Shown here: piece after piece, positions 1-10,968 of the stretch | Layout: each line of letters opens with the position of its first letter | Position numbering within the stretch: position 1 is the first letter of the stretch | NCBI GenBank assembly: GCA_009823505.1 | Contig: VZQC01006716.1 | Span: forward strand, 1,138,714 to 1,202,713 | Source of the DNA: Rhizomys pruinosus | Lineage: Eukaryota > Chordata > Mammalia > Rodentia > Spalacidae | Reading direction: 5' to 3' | Length of the DNA: 64,000 bases | Notes under the pieces: generated by a model | Told to the model about the DNA's origin: nothing | Seen by the model: the letters and a program-made list of their open reading frames with translations, nothing else | Database searches by the model: none | Position numbers and translations under genes: made by a program

Positions 1-381
1 TTAAGCCAACAGGCTAAGGAAGGAATAACAGTAGTAGGAGGAGTGATTGATCCAGACTACCAGGGGGAAATTGGACTTTTTCTCCACAATGGGGGCAAGG
101 AAGATTATGTCTGGAAGGCAGGAGATGCGGTAGGGCGCCTTCTGGTGCTACCACGTCCTATGATTAAGGTCAATGGGAAACTCCAACAACCCAAACCAGA
201 CAGGACAATAAATGGCCCAGACCCTTCAGGGATGAGGGTATGGGTCACTTCTCTAGGGAAAGAACCAAGACCTGCAGAGATGCTTGCTGATGGTGGAGGA
301 AATACAGAATGGGTAGTAGAGGAAGGTAGTCATAAATATCAGCTGAGGCCACGGGACCAGTTGCAGAAATGTGGACTATAA
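1..381 (+). CDS. ERVL-type pol 3' end, dUTPase-like domain (partial, enters from left)
   Basis: The frame starting at base 1 is open to the TAA at 379-381, giving 126 codons with no stop, and it continues beyond the left edge. The motif GVIDPDYQGE (from about base 40) is the classic dUTPase motif 3 that shapes the uracil pocket, and GDAVGRLLVLP further on fits the following core strand. I do not see the glycine-rich motif 5, and the C-terminus is a long extension instead. ERVL-class elements are known to carry a dUTPase domain at the end of pol and no env, and the position just upstream of a purine tract and an LTR agrees with that. The frame is intact here, but upstream pol is outside the window, so coding capacity of the whole element is unknown. 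A host dUTPase is unlikely because of the LTR context. Confidence 0.7.
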   Translation, partial: LSQQAKEGITVVGGVIDPDYQGEIGLFLHNGGKEDYVWKAGDAVGRLLVLPRPMIKVNGKLQQPKPDRTINGPDPSGMRVWVTSLGKEPRPAEMLADGGGNTEWVVEEGSHKYQLRPRDQLQKCGL

Positions 382-710
382 TAGATATTAACTTTTTTCC
401 TATTTGGTTAAGAATGTGCTTGTTCATATATATACATATATTAAGTAGATACTTATGCTGTTCCCTTTTGAATGTGCAACTGAGATAACTGTTAAATGTT
501 GTCATATTTAGGTTATTAGATACTGAAGGACTAATTGTTCCTCAAGGACATTACCACCTACTCTAAGATATAATGCTTTGCGATTGCACATGAGACACTT
601 ATAACGTGTTAGGTGGAATTATGACCTTGCCATTGTTCGCAATTGACGACATTTAAGAATAACATAAGGAGAGGCTATTTATTGGGTGTCAAGTTGACAT
701 GGGGTGGACT
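382..710. other. ERVL spacer between pol and 3' LTR
   Basis: AT-rich sequence with no coding frame that I can support. Its last bases, including ggggtgga at 701-708, are purine-rich and could be the plus-strand primer tract next to the LTR. Confidence 0.45.
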
Positions 711-1183
711 TGTGATGGTTAATCCTGGGTGTCAACTTGACTGGACTAAGGAACAAATAATAGAAAAAGGATCTTCGGATTGGACTACCTCAACCCAGAT
801 GGTCCACCCCAAAATGTGAGCGTTACCTTCTGCCGGCAGGCAGTATAAAAGGCCATGGCAGAGGGATCTGTTCCCTTTTGTCCTGCGGCTTGCCTCTCTC
901 TCACTGGTGAGTTTGTCTTGCTGCTGTGATCAGCCCTTCGAATCCCAGCGTGTACTGAGACCAGCAGATCTCCTGGAATCCATCGGGCCTTCAGCACCAG
1001 ATTGGGACTACTGAGACATCCAGCCTTGCAGACTGAGCAGTTCCCTGGATCCTCAGCCTCTCCAGTGTGGCGCAGCTACTGTTGGACTACTTGAGCTCTG
1101 TCACATGACAAAATCAATAAATTGTATATAGCTTTATATTCATCCTGTTGCTTCTGTTTCTTTAGAGAACCCTGACTAATACA
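711..1183 (+). mobile_element. ERVL LTR (MT2-like), 3' LTR of the provirus
   Basis: It starts tgtgatggttaatcctgg and ends ccctgactaataca, the ends usual for MT2-like rodent LTRs. It has a TATA box (tataaaag, 844-851) and a polyadenylation signal AATAAA (1116-1121), so U3, R and U5 can be placed. The portion from about 885 to 1183 is close to the reverse complement of 55298-55600, the second LTR of this family in the window. The U3 parts of the two differ. Confidence 0.75.
844..851 (+). promoter_or_regulatory. LTR TATA box
   Basis: TATAAAAG inside the LTR, followed by a GC-richer R region. It is the likely Pol II promoter core of the ERVL element. Activity cannot be judged from sequence. Confidence 0.5.
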
Positions 1184-1277
1184 ACCACTGAGAGGATGAT
1201 TAGTTTTTCCATCTTTCCACCATGAGTTAAGGCAGCATGTGGCCCTCACCAGATGCAGTCACCTGCTCTTTTAAAGC

Positions 1278-1517
1278 TTTTTTTTTTTAATTTTATTTAT
1301 TTCTGTATGTGTATGAATGTACTGTCTGCATGCAGGTTTGTGCACCCATGTCATGCAATGCCGCGGAGGTCAGAAGAGGGCGTCGGATTCCCCTGGAACT
1401 GGAGTTCTCCTGGAATTGGAGTTTCGGATAGTTCTTGGCCGCCATGTGGGTGCTGGGGATCAAACCCGGGTCCTCTGCAGTCGGCGCTCTTAACCGCTAG
1501 GCCATCTCTCCAGTCAC
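1278..1517 (-). mobile_element. B2 SINE
   Basis: Reverse complement of a B2: T-rich tail on the left, 'ggtcagaagagggcgtcgg' and 'ctggaactggagttc' in the middle, and the tRNA-like head 'ggccatctctccag' on the right. Confidence 0.85.
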
Positions 1518-2049
1518 TTGCTCTTAAACCCTGCAGCCTTCAGAACTATGGGTCAAAGTAAATCTCTATTTTTTATAAATTACCTAGTCTCAGTATTCTG
1601 CTGTAGTAACATAAAATTCTATCCCTACTATCATTACCTTGGGGGTTAGGGTTAGGATTTCAACATATGAAGGAGGACAGACATTGAGACACCATGGTTC
1701 ATGCTAACTTGCATGAAGTTCTTCAAAGGTCAGTTAAGTTTTAGTTCAGTGTCAGAGACCTTGAGGAACAGGACTGGGGGACATAACCAAAACCAACCAC
1801 GAGTCATGCATACCTGTCCTGGTCCTCACGCCATCTCAGCCCTCTCTCACCTAAACCTGGGCTCCACCTGGCAGCTACTGTTTCTAACCTGTGCTCTTCA
1901 CTCTGATCATCTCATTACATGAAATAAGCACAGTATGAAAAAGTTCCAGACACAGTTAAAGTCAAAACACATTTTAATGACTACAGAAATGGAAAAATCT
2001 AGAAAACTGCTGATAATGGAACAAACCATCTAGTGGCTTCTTATTTTCT
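1518..2049. other. Intergenic DNA, nothing recognised
   Basis: No convincing ORF or RNA gene. The bases around 1640-1685 (ggatttcaacatatgaagg) resemble the end of the ancient repeat also seen at 8140-8470, but the match is too short to classify. Confidence 0.3.
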
Positions 2050-2217
2050 TTTCTTTTTTTTTTTTTTTTTCTTGGTCTTTTTTAAGACAGGGTGTCCCTG
2101 TATCTCCAGCTGTCCTGGAACTTACTCTGTAGAACAGGCTGGCCTTGAACTCACAAAGATCCGCCTGCCTCTGCCTCCCGAGTGCTAGGATTAAAGGTGT
2201 GCACCACTACGCCCAGC
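2050..2217 (-). mobile_element. B1 SINE
   Basis: Poly-T, then 'ggccttgaactcacaaag', 'cctctgcctcccgagtgc' and 'ggattaaaggtgtgcacc': a B1 in reverse orientation. Confidence 0.9.
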
Positions 2218-2261
2218 GTAGCTGCTTATTTTCATCATTTTCCTTGAAAATTCTTTTGATG

Positions 2262-2370
2262 CTGGGTATGGTGGTTTATACCTATAATCCAAATGCTGGA
2301 AAAGCTGAGGCAGGAGAATTGCAAGATTGATGCCAGTATGGGTTACATCCCAAGACCCTGTCTCAGCACA
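2262..2370 (+). mobile_element. Old B1-like SINE fragment
   Basis: 'gctgggtatggtggtttata' through 'aagaccctgtctcagcac' follows the B1 layout with many substitutions. An AT-rich (ata/aat)n tail follows to about 2450. Confidence 0.55.
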
Positions 2371-2540
2371 AAATAATATATATAAATATATAGATAATAA
2401 TAAATATATAGATACCTAATAAGTAAAAATATAAATATATGGATAAATAAACTTCTTATGAAAATTATAAAGTGACTTAAATTTGAATACCCAATATAAC
2501 AGGTTTCTATTGGTTTAGAACAACTAGTTAAAATCTATTT

Positions 2541-2767
2541 GGGGGCTGGAGAGATGGTTCAGTAGTTAAGAGCACTGACTGCTCTTACAGAGGACCCGGG
2601 TTTGATTCCTAGCAGCCAAATTGTGGCTAAGAACCATCTTTAACTCCAGTTCCAGGGAAAATCCGACACCCTCTTCTGACCTCTGCAGCATTGCATGACA
2701 CAGGTGCACCTACCTACATGCATACAGTACACTCATACACATAAAATAATAAATAAAATTAAAATAT
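2541..2767 (+). mobile_element. B2 SINE
   Basis: Starts 'ggggctggagagatggttca' and ends in an (aataaa)-rich tail. Pol III box-like head and the 'ccagttccaggg' body are intact. Confidence 0.9.
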
Positions 2768-2786
2768 ATATTTTTTACTCTCTTTT

Positions 2787-3200
2787 AAAAATATTTTATT
2801 TATTATTTTTATTTTTTGTGTATGTATATTGCCAGCATGTATGTAAGTACACCTGTGTCATGTGATGCCAGTGGAGGACAGAAAATGCCACATTCCCTGA
2901 AACTGGAGTTATGGATGGTTGTTAGCTGCCATGTGGGCGCTGGGATTCGAACCCAGGTATTCTGTAAGAACAACCAGTGTTTTTTGTTTTTTGGTTTTTT
3001 TTTTTTTTTTTGGTCTTTTTGACACAGGGTTTCCCTGTAGCCCCAGCTGTCCTGGAACTTGCTCTGTAGACCAGGCTGGCCTTGAACTCTCAAAGATCCG
3101 CCTGTCTCTGCCTCCCAAGTGCTAGGATTAAAGGCGTGCACCACCACGCCCGGCTAGCGACAACCAGTGTTCTTAACCACTGAGCCATCTCTCCAGCCCC
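2787..3200 (-). mobile_element. B2 SINE split by a nested B1
   Basis: Two halves of one reverse-oriented B2 (2787-2981 and 3160-3200) are separated by a B1 at 2982-3159. The 12-bp target duplication acaaccagtgtt is present at 2970-2981 and 3160-3171. Confidence 0.88.
2982..3159 (-). mobile_element. B1 SINE nested in B2
   Basis: Poly-T followed by a near-consensus reverse B1 ending 'ccaccacgcccggc'. It carries a perfect 12-bp target duplication, so this B1 is younger than its host B2. Confidence 0.9.
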
Positions 3201-3621
3201 ACATTTTAATCTCTTTAAGCTACTTCAGGTATGTTCAAAATCAATATAACTACTCTCCTTTTTTGGGTGTCAAGCTTCTAGAAGATCTTACCTGATAACA
3301 TGGATTGAGTCCCAGCTCTATGATTTATTTGTGAACAACTTTGAGAGAGTTATCTCTCAGCCTTAGTGTCCTTATCTATAAGTAAGAATAAGAGCCTTTG
3401 CCTCTTAGGACTTTGTGAGTACTAAATAAGTTATTACATGTAGAGTGCTTCGAACAGGGCCTAGCACGTGCTAAGCTCCCAGAAAATGTTCAGACCACGG
3501 TATAGAAGGTTTCTGAAATGGGGACTCAAACTCTTCAGTGAATTCTAGTGGTGTGTGGCTGTGAACATCTCCCGACCAGCTTTGTAAACATCGGGACATG
3601 GTAATACAAAAATGAAACATA

Positions 3622-3737
3622 CCGGGCATGGTGGCACATGCCTTTAATCCCAGCACTGGAGAGGCTGAAGCCAGCCTGGTCTACATATCAAGTTCCTGAT
3701 GAACTGGAGTATACAGGGAGACCTTGTCTCAAAAAGA
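3622..3737 (+). mobile_element. B1 SINE with internal deletion
   Basis: 'ccgggcatggtggcacatgc' to 'gaccttgtctcaaaaag', but the 'cggaggcagaggcaggtgg' part is shortened. Confidence 0.8.
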
Positions 3738-3784
3738 CGGAAGGAAGGAAGGAAGGAAGGGAGGGAGGGAGGGAGGGAAAGAAG

Positions 3785-3847
<63 letters not shown>

Positions 3848-3848
3848 A
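3738..3848 (+). repeat. Simple repeats (ggaa)n, (ggga)n, (aaag)n
   Basis: Purine-only tetranucleotide runs grown from the A-tail of the B1 just before it. A similar B1/ID-tail-derived purine tract is at 52992-53085. Confidence 0.9.
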
Positions 3849-3959
3849 TCTCATTTACTCAATGGACTAATCTCTCTTTAGAGTGTAGAGGTTTAAAACT
3901 TACTCTTTGAAGATTTGATCATTTTAGTTTGTGAAATAAACTGACAGATTACAAGAAAA

Positions 3960-4742
3960 AGAAGATACAAACTTTGTTACTGTTGTGTTATCTGCCCATC
4001 TCTGTGAATAAATACCTGAGGTAAATCACATTTCAGGTGGAGAGGGTTATTTGGGGTCATGGTTTCAGTTCATGGTCGGCTGGCTGCACTGCTTTAGAAC
4101 ATCAGGTCGGGAGCACCTGGAGCACATGGTACAGCGACATTCCATGTTGACCAGGAAGAAAAGAAAGGGGGGACAAAGGACAACGTTCAAGGGCACACCC
4201 CTAGTGACCTGCCAAGGCCCCACCTCCCAGATGTCCATTAGGTTATGAATCCTTTTATGAGGTCGGTTCTAGTTTTCTTTCTGTTGCTATGATGAAACAC
4301 TTTGACCAAAAGCAACTTGAGGAAGAAAGGGCTGATTTGGCTTAAATTGCAAGCTCCTAATCCATGATTGAAGGAAATCAAGGCAGGATCCTGGAGGCAG
4401 AAACTATGGAGAAACTCTGCTTGCTAGATTTCTGGTAGGCTCGGGGTGGTAGCCATCTCATCCAGCCCAGGAGATGGTGTCACTCACGTCAATTAAGACA
4501 ATCAAGATAATCCTTCACAGACTTGCTCACAGACCAAATTGATAAAGACAATTATTCCCTGGAGACTCCTTTTTCAGGTCATTCTAGGTTGTGTCAAGTT
4601 GACAGTAATGTTAACTAAGACCAGGTCAGAGTCCTTGTAATCCAATTACCACCCAAAATGACCATCTCTGAACAGTATCCCATAAGGGACCAAGCCTTCA
4701 ACATATGAGATTTCTGGGGGCATTTAAGGTCAAAACCATAGC
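3960..4742 (+). repeat. Ancient dispersed repeat, interrupted by an LTR
   Basis: The flanks of the LTR at 4265-4622 join into one repeat that resembles 8140-8470 and 53725-54215: 'cccacctcccag' early and 'caacatatgagatttctggg' with 'caaaaccatagca' late. I cannot name the family. Confidence 0.35.
4265..4622 (-). mobile_element. ERVL/MaLR-type solo LTR
   Basis: 'tctgttgctatgatgaaac' on the left and 'gtgtcaagttgacagtaatg' on the right are the reversed ends of a rodent ERVL/MaLR-type LTR. The pentanucleotide aggtc flanks it at 4260-4264 and 4623-4627, fitting the 5-bp duplication of ERVL-class integration. Confidence 0.6.
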
Positions 4743-5301
4743 ACGTACCTAAGGCAAGGGAGGCTTAGACTCAAATGGTTGACCTGTATAGAAAGGGTTT
4801 TGGCTAGGGATTCTGGGCAAGAGACAGTCCATGTACGGAAGGTTAGTAGAGGACGGACATAGTAAGCAAGGGTCATCTGGTGACATACATGAAGTCTCTG
4901 GGTAACAGCCACCTGTCAGACCTCCAGTCCCCACTTCCTACAGAGAGGCAACAGACATCTGCATTTGATTCTTTATTAATCTAGGCTAGAGAACAGCTGT
5001 TTAGAGCCATTTCTGTGTCCACAGAAGTCAGCATTTTCTCTGAAAACCAATGAAAATTATACCAAAGAATATATTTGGGGCAGATAATTCACTCTCCACA
5101 GGCCCTTACCTGGAATCCATATCTGTGCCTAGTTACTAGATTCATGATTGTAAAAGTTGTCAGAATCAACATGGACTCTTTGGCAAGGCCTAACAAAAAA
5201 TAAACAAGCTGGGGAGCCGTGATGGAAAGACTATGCCTGATAACAATAACCACCACAAAAGACACCACCAGAGTGACCATCTCACACAAAGACCACCGCA
5301 G

Positions 5302-5305
<4 letters not shown>
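4743..5305. other. Intergenic DNA, nothing recognised
   Basis: No supported gene. The short frames on the minus strand have no recognisable domain. Confidence 0.3.

Positions 5306-5343
<38 letters not shown>
5306..5343 (+). repeat. (CA)n microsatellite
   Basis: About 19 uninterrupted CA units. Confidence 0.95.
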
Positions 5344-5344
<1 letters not shown>

Positions 5345-5346
<2 letters not shown>

Positions 5347-6059
5347 ACTGTGTAATGAATTTTGGATCAACAGACATCACCACGGTAAATGGTCATAGCA
5401 TCCAAGGATTATTGTCTTTGGAGATTTCCCTGAGAGTATGTGCCTAACTCAGCACAGCATGCTATCCCCAAGAGTAACAGGGGATAGTAGTGTGTGTACG
5501 ACCTAAGGTATTGTGGAAGGTAAGATGCGGAGCGTGCCTGCCACAGTCCTTGGCCTATAACGCGGTTTCTTCTCCCAGCCTGTTCAACCTCAGCTGATAA
5601 GGAAAAGAAATATAACCATGCTCGTAATGTCACCCGAATTCCTAGAATGTGTGAAATAACTAAAGAGCCATAAACCCCATTAGGAGAGCCATAAAGACGC
5701 AAATCCCTGAAAGTGACCTGCTAGCCCTAAATTGGCCACCTGGCCTTGCTCAGGCCTTATCACTGGGTCCCTCCTGGGGCAAAGAGAGACAGTGGAGATG
5801 GTCTGTCCTGTCTCCCTGGTGCCCAGGAGATACTGATGGGCTCTGCCTGGAAGTGAAAAGAATTTTCATACCTCCAAGGACACTGTGTCTTGCTTGGTAT
5901 GACACATTTCAGCTGGATCCAGAATTGGATAAAGTCTTGCCCCCATCCGCACCCCCACCGTGTTACAGAGATCTCCTTTCTGCAAGAGGGGCCTCTCTGT
6001 TGGCGCTTCACCATATGCTTGATGAAGTGTCCATTTCCTGCCTGCTGCGGGTCTGGCTT
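5345..6059. other. Intergenic DNA, nothing recognised
   Basis: Both strands lack a supported gene or repeat. Confidence 0.3.
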
Positions 6060-6074
6060 TGGTTCTTAGTTCTT

Positions 6075-6327
6075 TTTTTTTTCTTTTTAGTTTTTTTTTT
6101 TCAATTATTTATTTATTTATTTTGTATGTGTATGAAGGTACTATCTGCATGTAGGTTTGTGCACCTGTGTCGTGCAATGCCACGGAGATCAGAAGAGGGT
6201 GTCGGACTCCCCCCCAGAACTGGAGTCAAAGACAGTTCTCAGCTGCCATGTGGGTGCTGGGGATCGAACCTTGGTCCTCTGCAAGAGCAGTCGGTGCTCT
6301 TAACCGCTAGGCCATCTCTCCAGCCCC
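6075..6327 (-). mobile_element. B2 SINE with 15-bp target duplication
   Basis: Reverse B2 ending 'ggccatctctccagcccc'. The sequence tggttcttagttctt occurs at 6060-6074 and 6328-6342. Confidence 0.92.
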
Positions 6328-6527
6328 TGGTTCTTAGTTCTTAACTTTCTCCTCTTCCCTCTCCAAAAATCTAACAGCGTGTTTGTCTAACCTTGCTTTA
6401 TTTTATACTTTGGAATATATTACTAAACGTGTAGTGGTTTTATACATGCTTACTACCATGTGTGATTAAAAAAAAAAAAGAATCAAAGCTAAAATGGAGA
6501 AAACAATCTTAAGAAATAAATACCACA

Positions 6528-6696
6528 AGCCAGGTGTGGTGGTGCACGCCTTTAATCCTAGCACTCGGGAGGCAGAGGCAGGTGGATCTTTGTGAGTTCA
6601 AGGCCAGCTTGGTCTACAGAGTGAGTTCCAGGACAGCTGGGGCTACAGGGAGACCCTGTCTCGAAAAGACAAAAAAAATAAAAAACAAAAAACAAA
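6528..6696 (+). mobile_element. B1 SINE
   Basis: Near-consensus copy from 'agccaggtgtggtggtgcac' to 'ccctgtctcgaaaagac', followed by an A-rich tail and a (TA)n run at 6696-6713. Confidence 0.92.
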
Positions 6697-6719
6697 TATA
6701 TATATATATATATAGCTTA

Positions 6720-7702
6720 ACTCCTGTCCTAAATATCTCCCTCTGCAAACATGTCTGCAGAAGGAATTTCCTTTCAGTGGTCTGAGGTCACTAAGCACCT
6801 GTGCTGCAAGCCCACCAGTGTTGTGAAAAAGCAGGGTGACCTTTACATCCTGTAAAAGAACTCCAGTGCTCAAGCTCTTTGGGAGGTGACTCTGCTCAAG
6901 GCCGGTTAGCATAATTAAACTTCCCCAGTTTCTCCATGTAAACTACTTGGTGCCTTCTCTGTGTGTGGCTGGGCCCATGCCTCACTTTTCCATAACGCAA
7001 CCTTAATTTTAGCTTCAAATTATACTTTACAATAATTTCACTAAACTGAAGATTGCCTTCATGTAAGCTTACCATGTAAATCGAGTACAAGAAAAAAAAT
7101 TTTTTTTAAAGAATGAACAATTCTCCAAAATGAAATCATGGCAGGTATGATAGGTGAATTGCAATAATCCATCACAGAAAAATTAAAGCCATCTACCTAC
7201 GAACACAGGTAAAGATTTTGAGAGTTGTTGAAGAGGCTTTGTGTTTAATCACTTAAGGAAGTTGGAAACTCATTTTGTTAGCCACAGTTTTTGCCCCCTC
7301 CTTTAAGAGCCTCAACCCAACTTCCATTCAGTGCCTCAAATCCAGAGATGAAGCTACGGCTGAGCGCCAACAGCACAAGTTTATTCACTGGCCAAAGAGT
7401 GGATAGTGGATCCAGCTCACCAGTCATTAGTTCTAGGGAAGACAGGGGTGGAAGAGACAAGAAATGAATGTGAGGATCCACTCGCTAAGAGGGCTGTGCG
7501 TGACTTTTCTTGGAACAGGAGACAAGCACTATCTCTTTCTGGCCATTGTCCTGGTACCTGCAGGTATGTCATTACCATGCAGATGGAGTTTCGAGGTTTG
7601 GGGTAATTTTGGAGGTTATTTAGGCGGCCATCTTAAATCTACTCACCTCACCTGGTCTGGTCCCAGAGGTTACTCTACTGAAAAACATTCTGTTCTTAAA
7701 AA
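6720..7702. other. Intergenic DNA, nothing recognised
   Basis: No gene or recognisable repeat that I can support. Confidence 0.3.
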
Positions 7703-7920
7703 GAGCTGGAGGCATGGCTTAGCTGTTAAGAGCCCTGAGTGCTCTTGCAGAGGACCTAGGTTTGGTTCCCAGCACCCACAACAACTGTCCAAAACTCCAG
7801 TTCTAGGGGATCTGATGCCTTCTTCTGTTGTCCGTGGGCATTGCACACCAGGGTGTATTTACATACCTGCAGACAAAACACTCATCACATAAAATAAAAA
7901 TAAATGAATAAAAATAAAAT
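7703..7920 (+). mobile_element. B2 SINE, diverged
   Basis: 'gagctggaggcatggcttag' to a tail of aaataaaataaaa units. The body retains 'aactccagttctagggga'. Confidence 0.85.
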
Positions 7921-8139
7921 GAGCAGAGTTAGAGGTTGGACAAGACTTTAGTTCAGCTGCATATTTATCATGATGGGTAGCAATTTCATTTGGCACACCA
8001 TATTGCTTCTTAACCTTTTCAGGAGGCATAAAAAACAATTCCTTTTTTCTGAAAGAGACTTCCTGCTTTTGTAGAGATTGACATCAGAATGCCAGCAGCT
8101 CTCCCTCCTGTGAACCTGACTTCAGTCTGCCACTGTCTG

Positions 8140-8470
8140 TCTGGGATGCTGTAACAAAACACCTTAAACTATGAAGTTTATACACAACTGCAATTTATTT
8201 CTTAAGGCTGAGCAGTCCAATGAGGCAACAGCAGATTTGGTATCTGGTAAGGGCCCATGTTCTGGTTCAAAGATGGTGTATTCTTACTGTGTCCTCACAT
8301 AATAGATGGGGCTGGCTAACTTTCTGAGACTTCCTTTATAAGGGCTTGAACCCTTCATGACTCTGTTCTCATAACTCATCACCATTCAAAGGCTCCCTCT
8401 CCTGTTACCATCACTGTGGGGGGCAGGACTTCAGCATATGAATGGCACAGGCTATTCACACCACAGCACT
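8140..8470 (+). repeat. Ancient dispersed repeat
   Basis: 'gctgtaacaaaacacctta', 'tggtatctggtaagggccc', 'actgtgtcctcacata' and 'acttcagcatatgaatggc' occur in the order of an old mammalian repeat that I recognise by sight but cannot assign to a family. Related copies are at 3960-4742 and 53725-54215. Confidence 0.45.
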
Positions 8471-8499
8471 GTACACCCAGAACATTTAAGGATGGTATG

Positions 8500-8760
8500 T
8501 TGATCAATTTCTTTTTATTGCTGTAATAAAATATCTGCAAAAACAACTTAAAGGAGGAAAACTTTATTTTGGCTCATAGTTTTAGAGGGTTCAGTCCATA
8601 ATCATGTGATTCTGTTGTCTCTGTGCTGTGGGGAGGCAGCATCATGGCAGGGAGCATTTATAAACAGAGCTGCTCTCCTCCAGGTGGCCAGGAAGCATCA
8701 TGGCAGGGAGCATTTACAAACAGAGATGCTCTCCAGGTGGCCAGGAAGCAGAGAGAGAAA
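8500..8760 (-). mobile_element. LTR-like fragment with an internal duplication
   Basis: 'attgctgtaataaaatatct' and 'aactttattttggctcatag' resemble the reversed 3' end of ERVL/MaLR-type LTRs. A segment of about 54 bp is tandemly doubled inside it (8639-8694 and 8695-8747). Confidence 0.45.
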
Positions 8761-8799
8761 GAGAACTGGGACGAGCCACTGATCCTTGCAAACAGTCCC

Positions 8800-8960
8800 T
8801 TTTCTATTTTCATTTTAAATGCATTTATACTGCACTTGGGACAAAACCTGTGATAATTGTTTCTCCACATCTGGTTTGTTTCACTTAACATGAGGATCTC
8901 CAGTTCTATCCGTTTTCTAACAAATGACAATTCCATTCTTTACAGCCAAATAAAATTTCA
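8800..8960 (-). mobile_element. LINE-1 3' fragment
   Basis: 'gaggatctccagttctatcc' and 'acaattccattctttacagc' match the antisense of the L1 ORF2 end. It is short and diverged. Confidence 0.55.
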
Positions 8961-9346
8961 CCAATGTCTGTTAGCAGAGGGAGCAGAAGCCAGACTCCCT
9001 TGGAGAGATACCTCAACAGCCTCTGAGTATCTGTGCGGAGCACTATGAATGAAATCCTCGGCAAATAGCAACCTCAGCAACCTGTGTGAGCAGAATGACC
9101 TCCCTGTAATCTCTTCTCCAGGCCAAGTCTTTTAAATAAGTTTATATTTTTACACCGTGGTTCCTCCAGTGGGTGAGGCCAGGCACTTCTGAGCCACCTT
9201 TTCATCTTGACATCCCGGTACTAAGTACTTGTTTTTTTTTCATGGCACTAATCTCTTTTTAAAAACTGCATTCTTTAACCTCAACTTTAAACTTGTTGCT
9301 TCTCTTGCAATACTACAAGACTGCTGCATCCTTCTGTCTTTAACTT
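8961..9346. other. Intergenic DNA, nothing recognised
   Basis: No supported feature. Confidence 0.3.
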
Positions 9347-9484
9347 TTTTTTTTTTTTAGACAAGGTCTCATTATGCCTGGCTGGCATGGAGCTGGCGTG
9401 TAGACCAGGTGGCCTCAAACTCACAGAGCTCCATCTGCCTCTATCTAATGAGTGCTGGGACTGAAAGCCTGCTCCACCACAGCT
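9347..9484 (-). mobile_element. B1 SINE, old
   Basis: Poly-T, 'gacaaggtctcattatg', 'ggcctcaaactcacagagct' and 'gagtgctgggactgaaagcc' give a diverged reverse B1. Confidence 0.7.
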
Positions 9485-9697
9485 TTGTTCTGCATGTCAA
9501 CTCTCACTACAAACCTGGCTAACAGCAGCCAATGATATTGCTACAGCCGGAAAACTGGGCTGCCTTGACATTTCCTCTGCTAGATTATTACTCCACTGCC
9601 TTTAAACTCTTTCTCCCACAAAGTCTCAAGGCATGGACAAAACATAGACAAGTTTTTAAACATACTCTGCTGTGGTTCCCAGTAGTCCTTGTTGCTG

Positions 9698-9870
9698 TCC
9701 GTTATGGTTTGAATATGAAATGTCCCCACACTCTGAGGGTTTGAACACTTGTTCTTCAGCTGGTGGTACTATTTGAGGAAGTTGTAGAAACCTGGGCTGG
9801 CTTGAGGAAGAAGGTCACTGGGGTTGTATCACTGGGAGCTGAATCTTGTCGCTCTTCCTCACTCTCTCCC
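9698..9870 (+). mobile_element. MaLR-type LTR fragment
   Basis: 'ttatggtttgaatatgaaat' followed by 'ttcttcagctggtggtac' and 'gaagaaggtcactggggtt' follows the opening part of a MaLR LTR. The rest is lost. Confidence 0.55.
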
Positions 9871-10287
9871 TTGATAAATGAATATTTATATCATTTGATG
9901 ATATATGAATTGATTGATAAATGAATATTCTCTCAACCTCAATGCAGAATGCTTCAGAATCCACAGGGTCAGTGCCTGCTTCAATTGCCGTGCAACTAAC
10001 TTGAGCTGTCCGAGCATGGCTCCGGGTATTTACTTAGTGTCAGTGGGACACCAGGGGCAGAAAGCAGAGACAGTATCTATGTGCAGATAAATGTTTTCCT
10101 CTGTTTTGATTCAAACTAGAGATTGATTCAAAAGATACTATTTGTTTTTAGAAAAATGGTGTTTCAAAAAGTTAAATATATACCTGATATTCTAGCGATT
10201 CCACTCCTTCATATATAGCCAAGACAATTGAAAACAGGCACTCATGCAAATCACCATTCAAAATAGCTAAACAGTTAAAATGACCTA

Positions 10288-10319
10288 AATGTGTGTGTGT
10301 GTGTATATATATATATATA
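10288..10319 (+). repeat. (TG)n(TA)n microsatellite
   Basis: Short mixed dinucleotide run inside the ancient L1. Confidence 0.85.
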
Positions 10320-10394
10320 CGAACATACAATGGAATATCATTCAGCAGTAGACAGAAATGAAGTACTGATCATGATACAACATAGATGTTTCTT

Positions 10395-10561
10395 GCTGGG
10401 CGTGGTGGCACACACCTTTAATCCCAGCACTCGGGAGGCAGAGGCAGGTGGATCTCTGTGAGTTCAAGGCCAGCCTGGTCTACAGAGCGAGCTCCAGGTC
10501 AGCTGGTACTAAAAGGGAGACCCTGTCTCAAAAATACAAAAACAAAAACAAAAACAAAAAA
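10395..10561 (+). mobile_element. B1 SINE with target duplication
   Basis: Near-consensus B1 with an (aaaac)n tail. acatagatgtttctt (10380-10394) recurs with one change at 10562-10576. Confidence 0.92.
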
Positions 10562-10742
10562 ACATAGACGTTTCTTTAGTTCTACTTGTGCTGAAGATAC
10601 AACATAGATGTATCTTGAACACAGTCACTAATTCAAAGAAATGTGACACAAGAGGTTACATATATGAAATATGTGTAATGAGTAAATCTTTGGGGACAGA
10701 AAACTAATGGCTGGTTGTCAGGGTCTAGGGGAGTAACTTCTT

Positions 10743-10968
10743 TTTTTAATTAATTAATTTATTTATTTATTTATTTGTATGAATGTAGTGTCTGCATGCA
10801 AGTTTGTGCACCCGTGTCGTGCAATGCTGCGGAGGTCAGAAGAGGGTGTCGGATTTCCCTGGAACTGGAGTTCTCCTGGAATTGGAGTTACAGACGGTTC
10901 TCAGCCGCCATGTGGGTGCTGGGGATCGAACCCGGGTCCTCTGTAAGAGCAGTTGGCGCTCTTAACCC
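10743..10968 (-). mobile_element. B2 SINE, head-truncated, 18-bp target duplication
   Basis: Reverse B2 whose first ~22 bases (the head 'ggctggagagatggcc') are missing. Even so, ctaggggagtaacttctt flanks it perfectly at 10725-10742 and 10969-10986. Confidence 0.9.

Larger units (their letters stand above)
1..1183 (+). mobile_element. 3' part of an ERVL-type endogenous retrovirus
   Basis: The order is dUTPase-like end of pol (1-381), about 330 bases with no ORF, a purine-rich stretch ending at 710 (catggggtggact), then an LTR (711-1183). No env-like frame lies between pol and LTR, as expected for ERVL. The 5' half of the element is outside the window, so the target-site duplication cannot be tested. 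Confidence 0.7.
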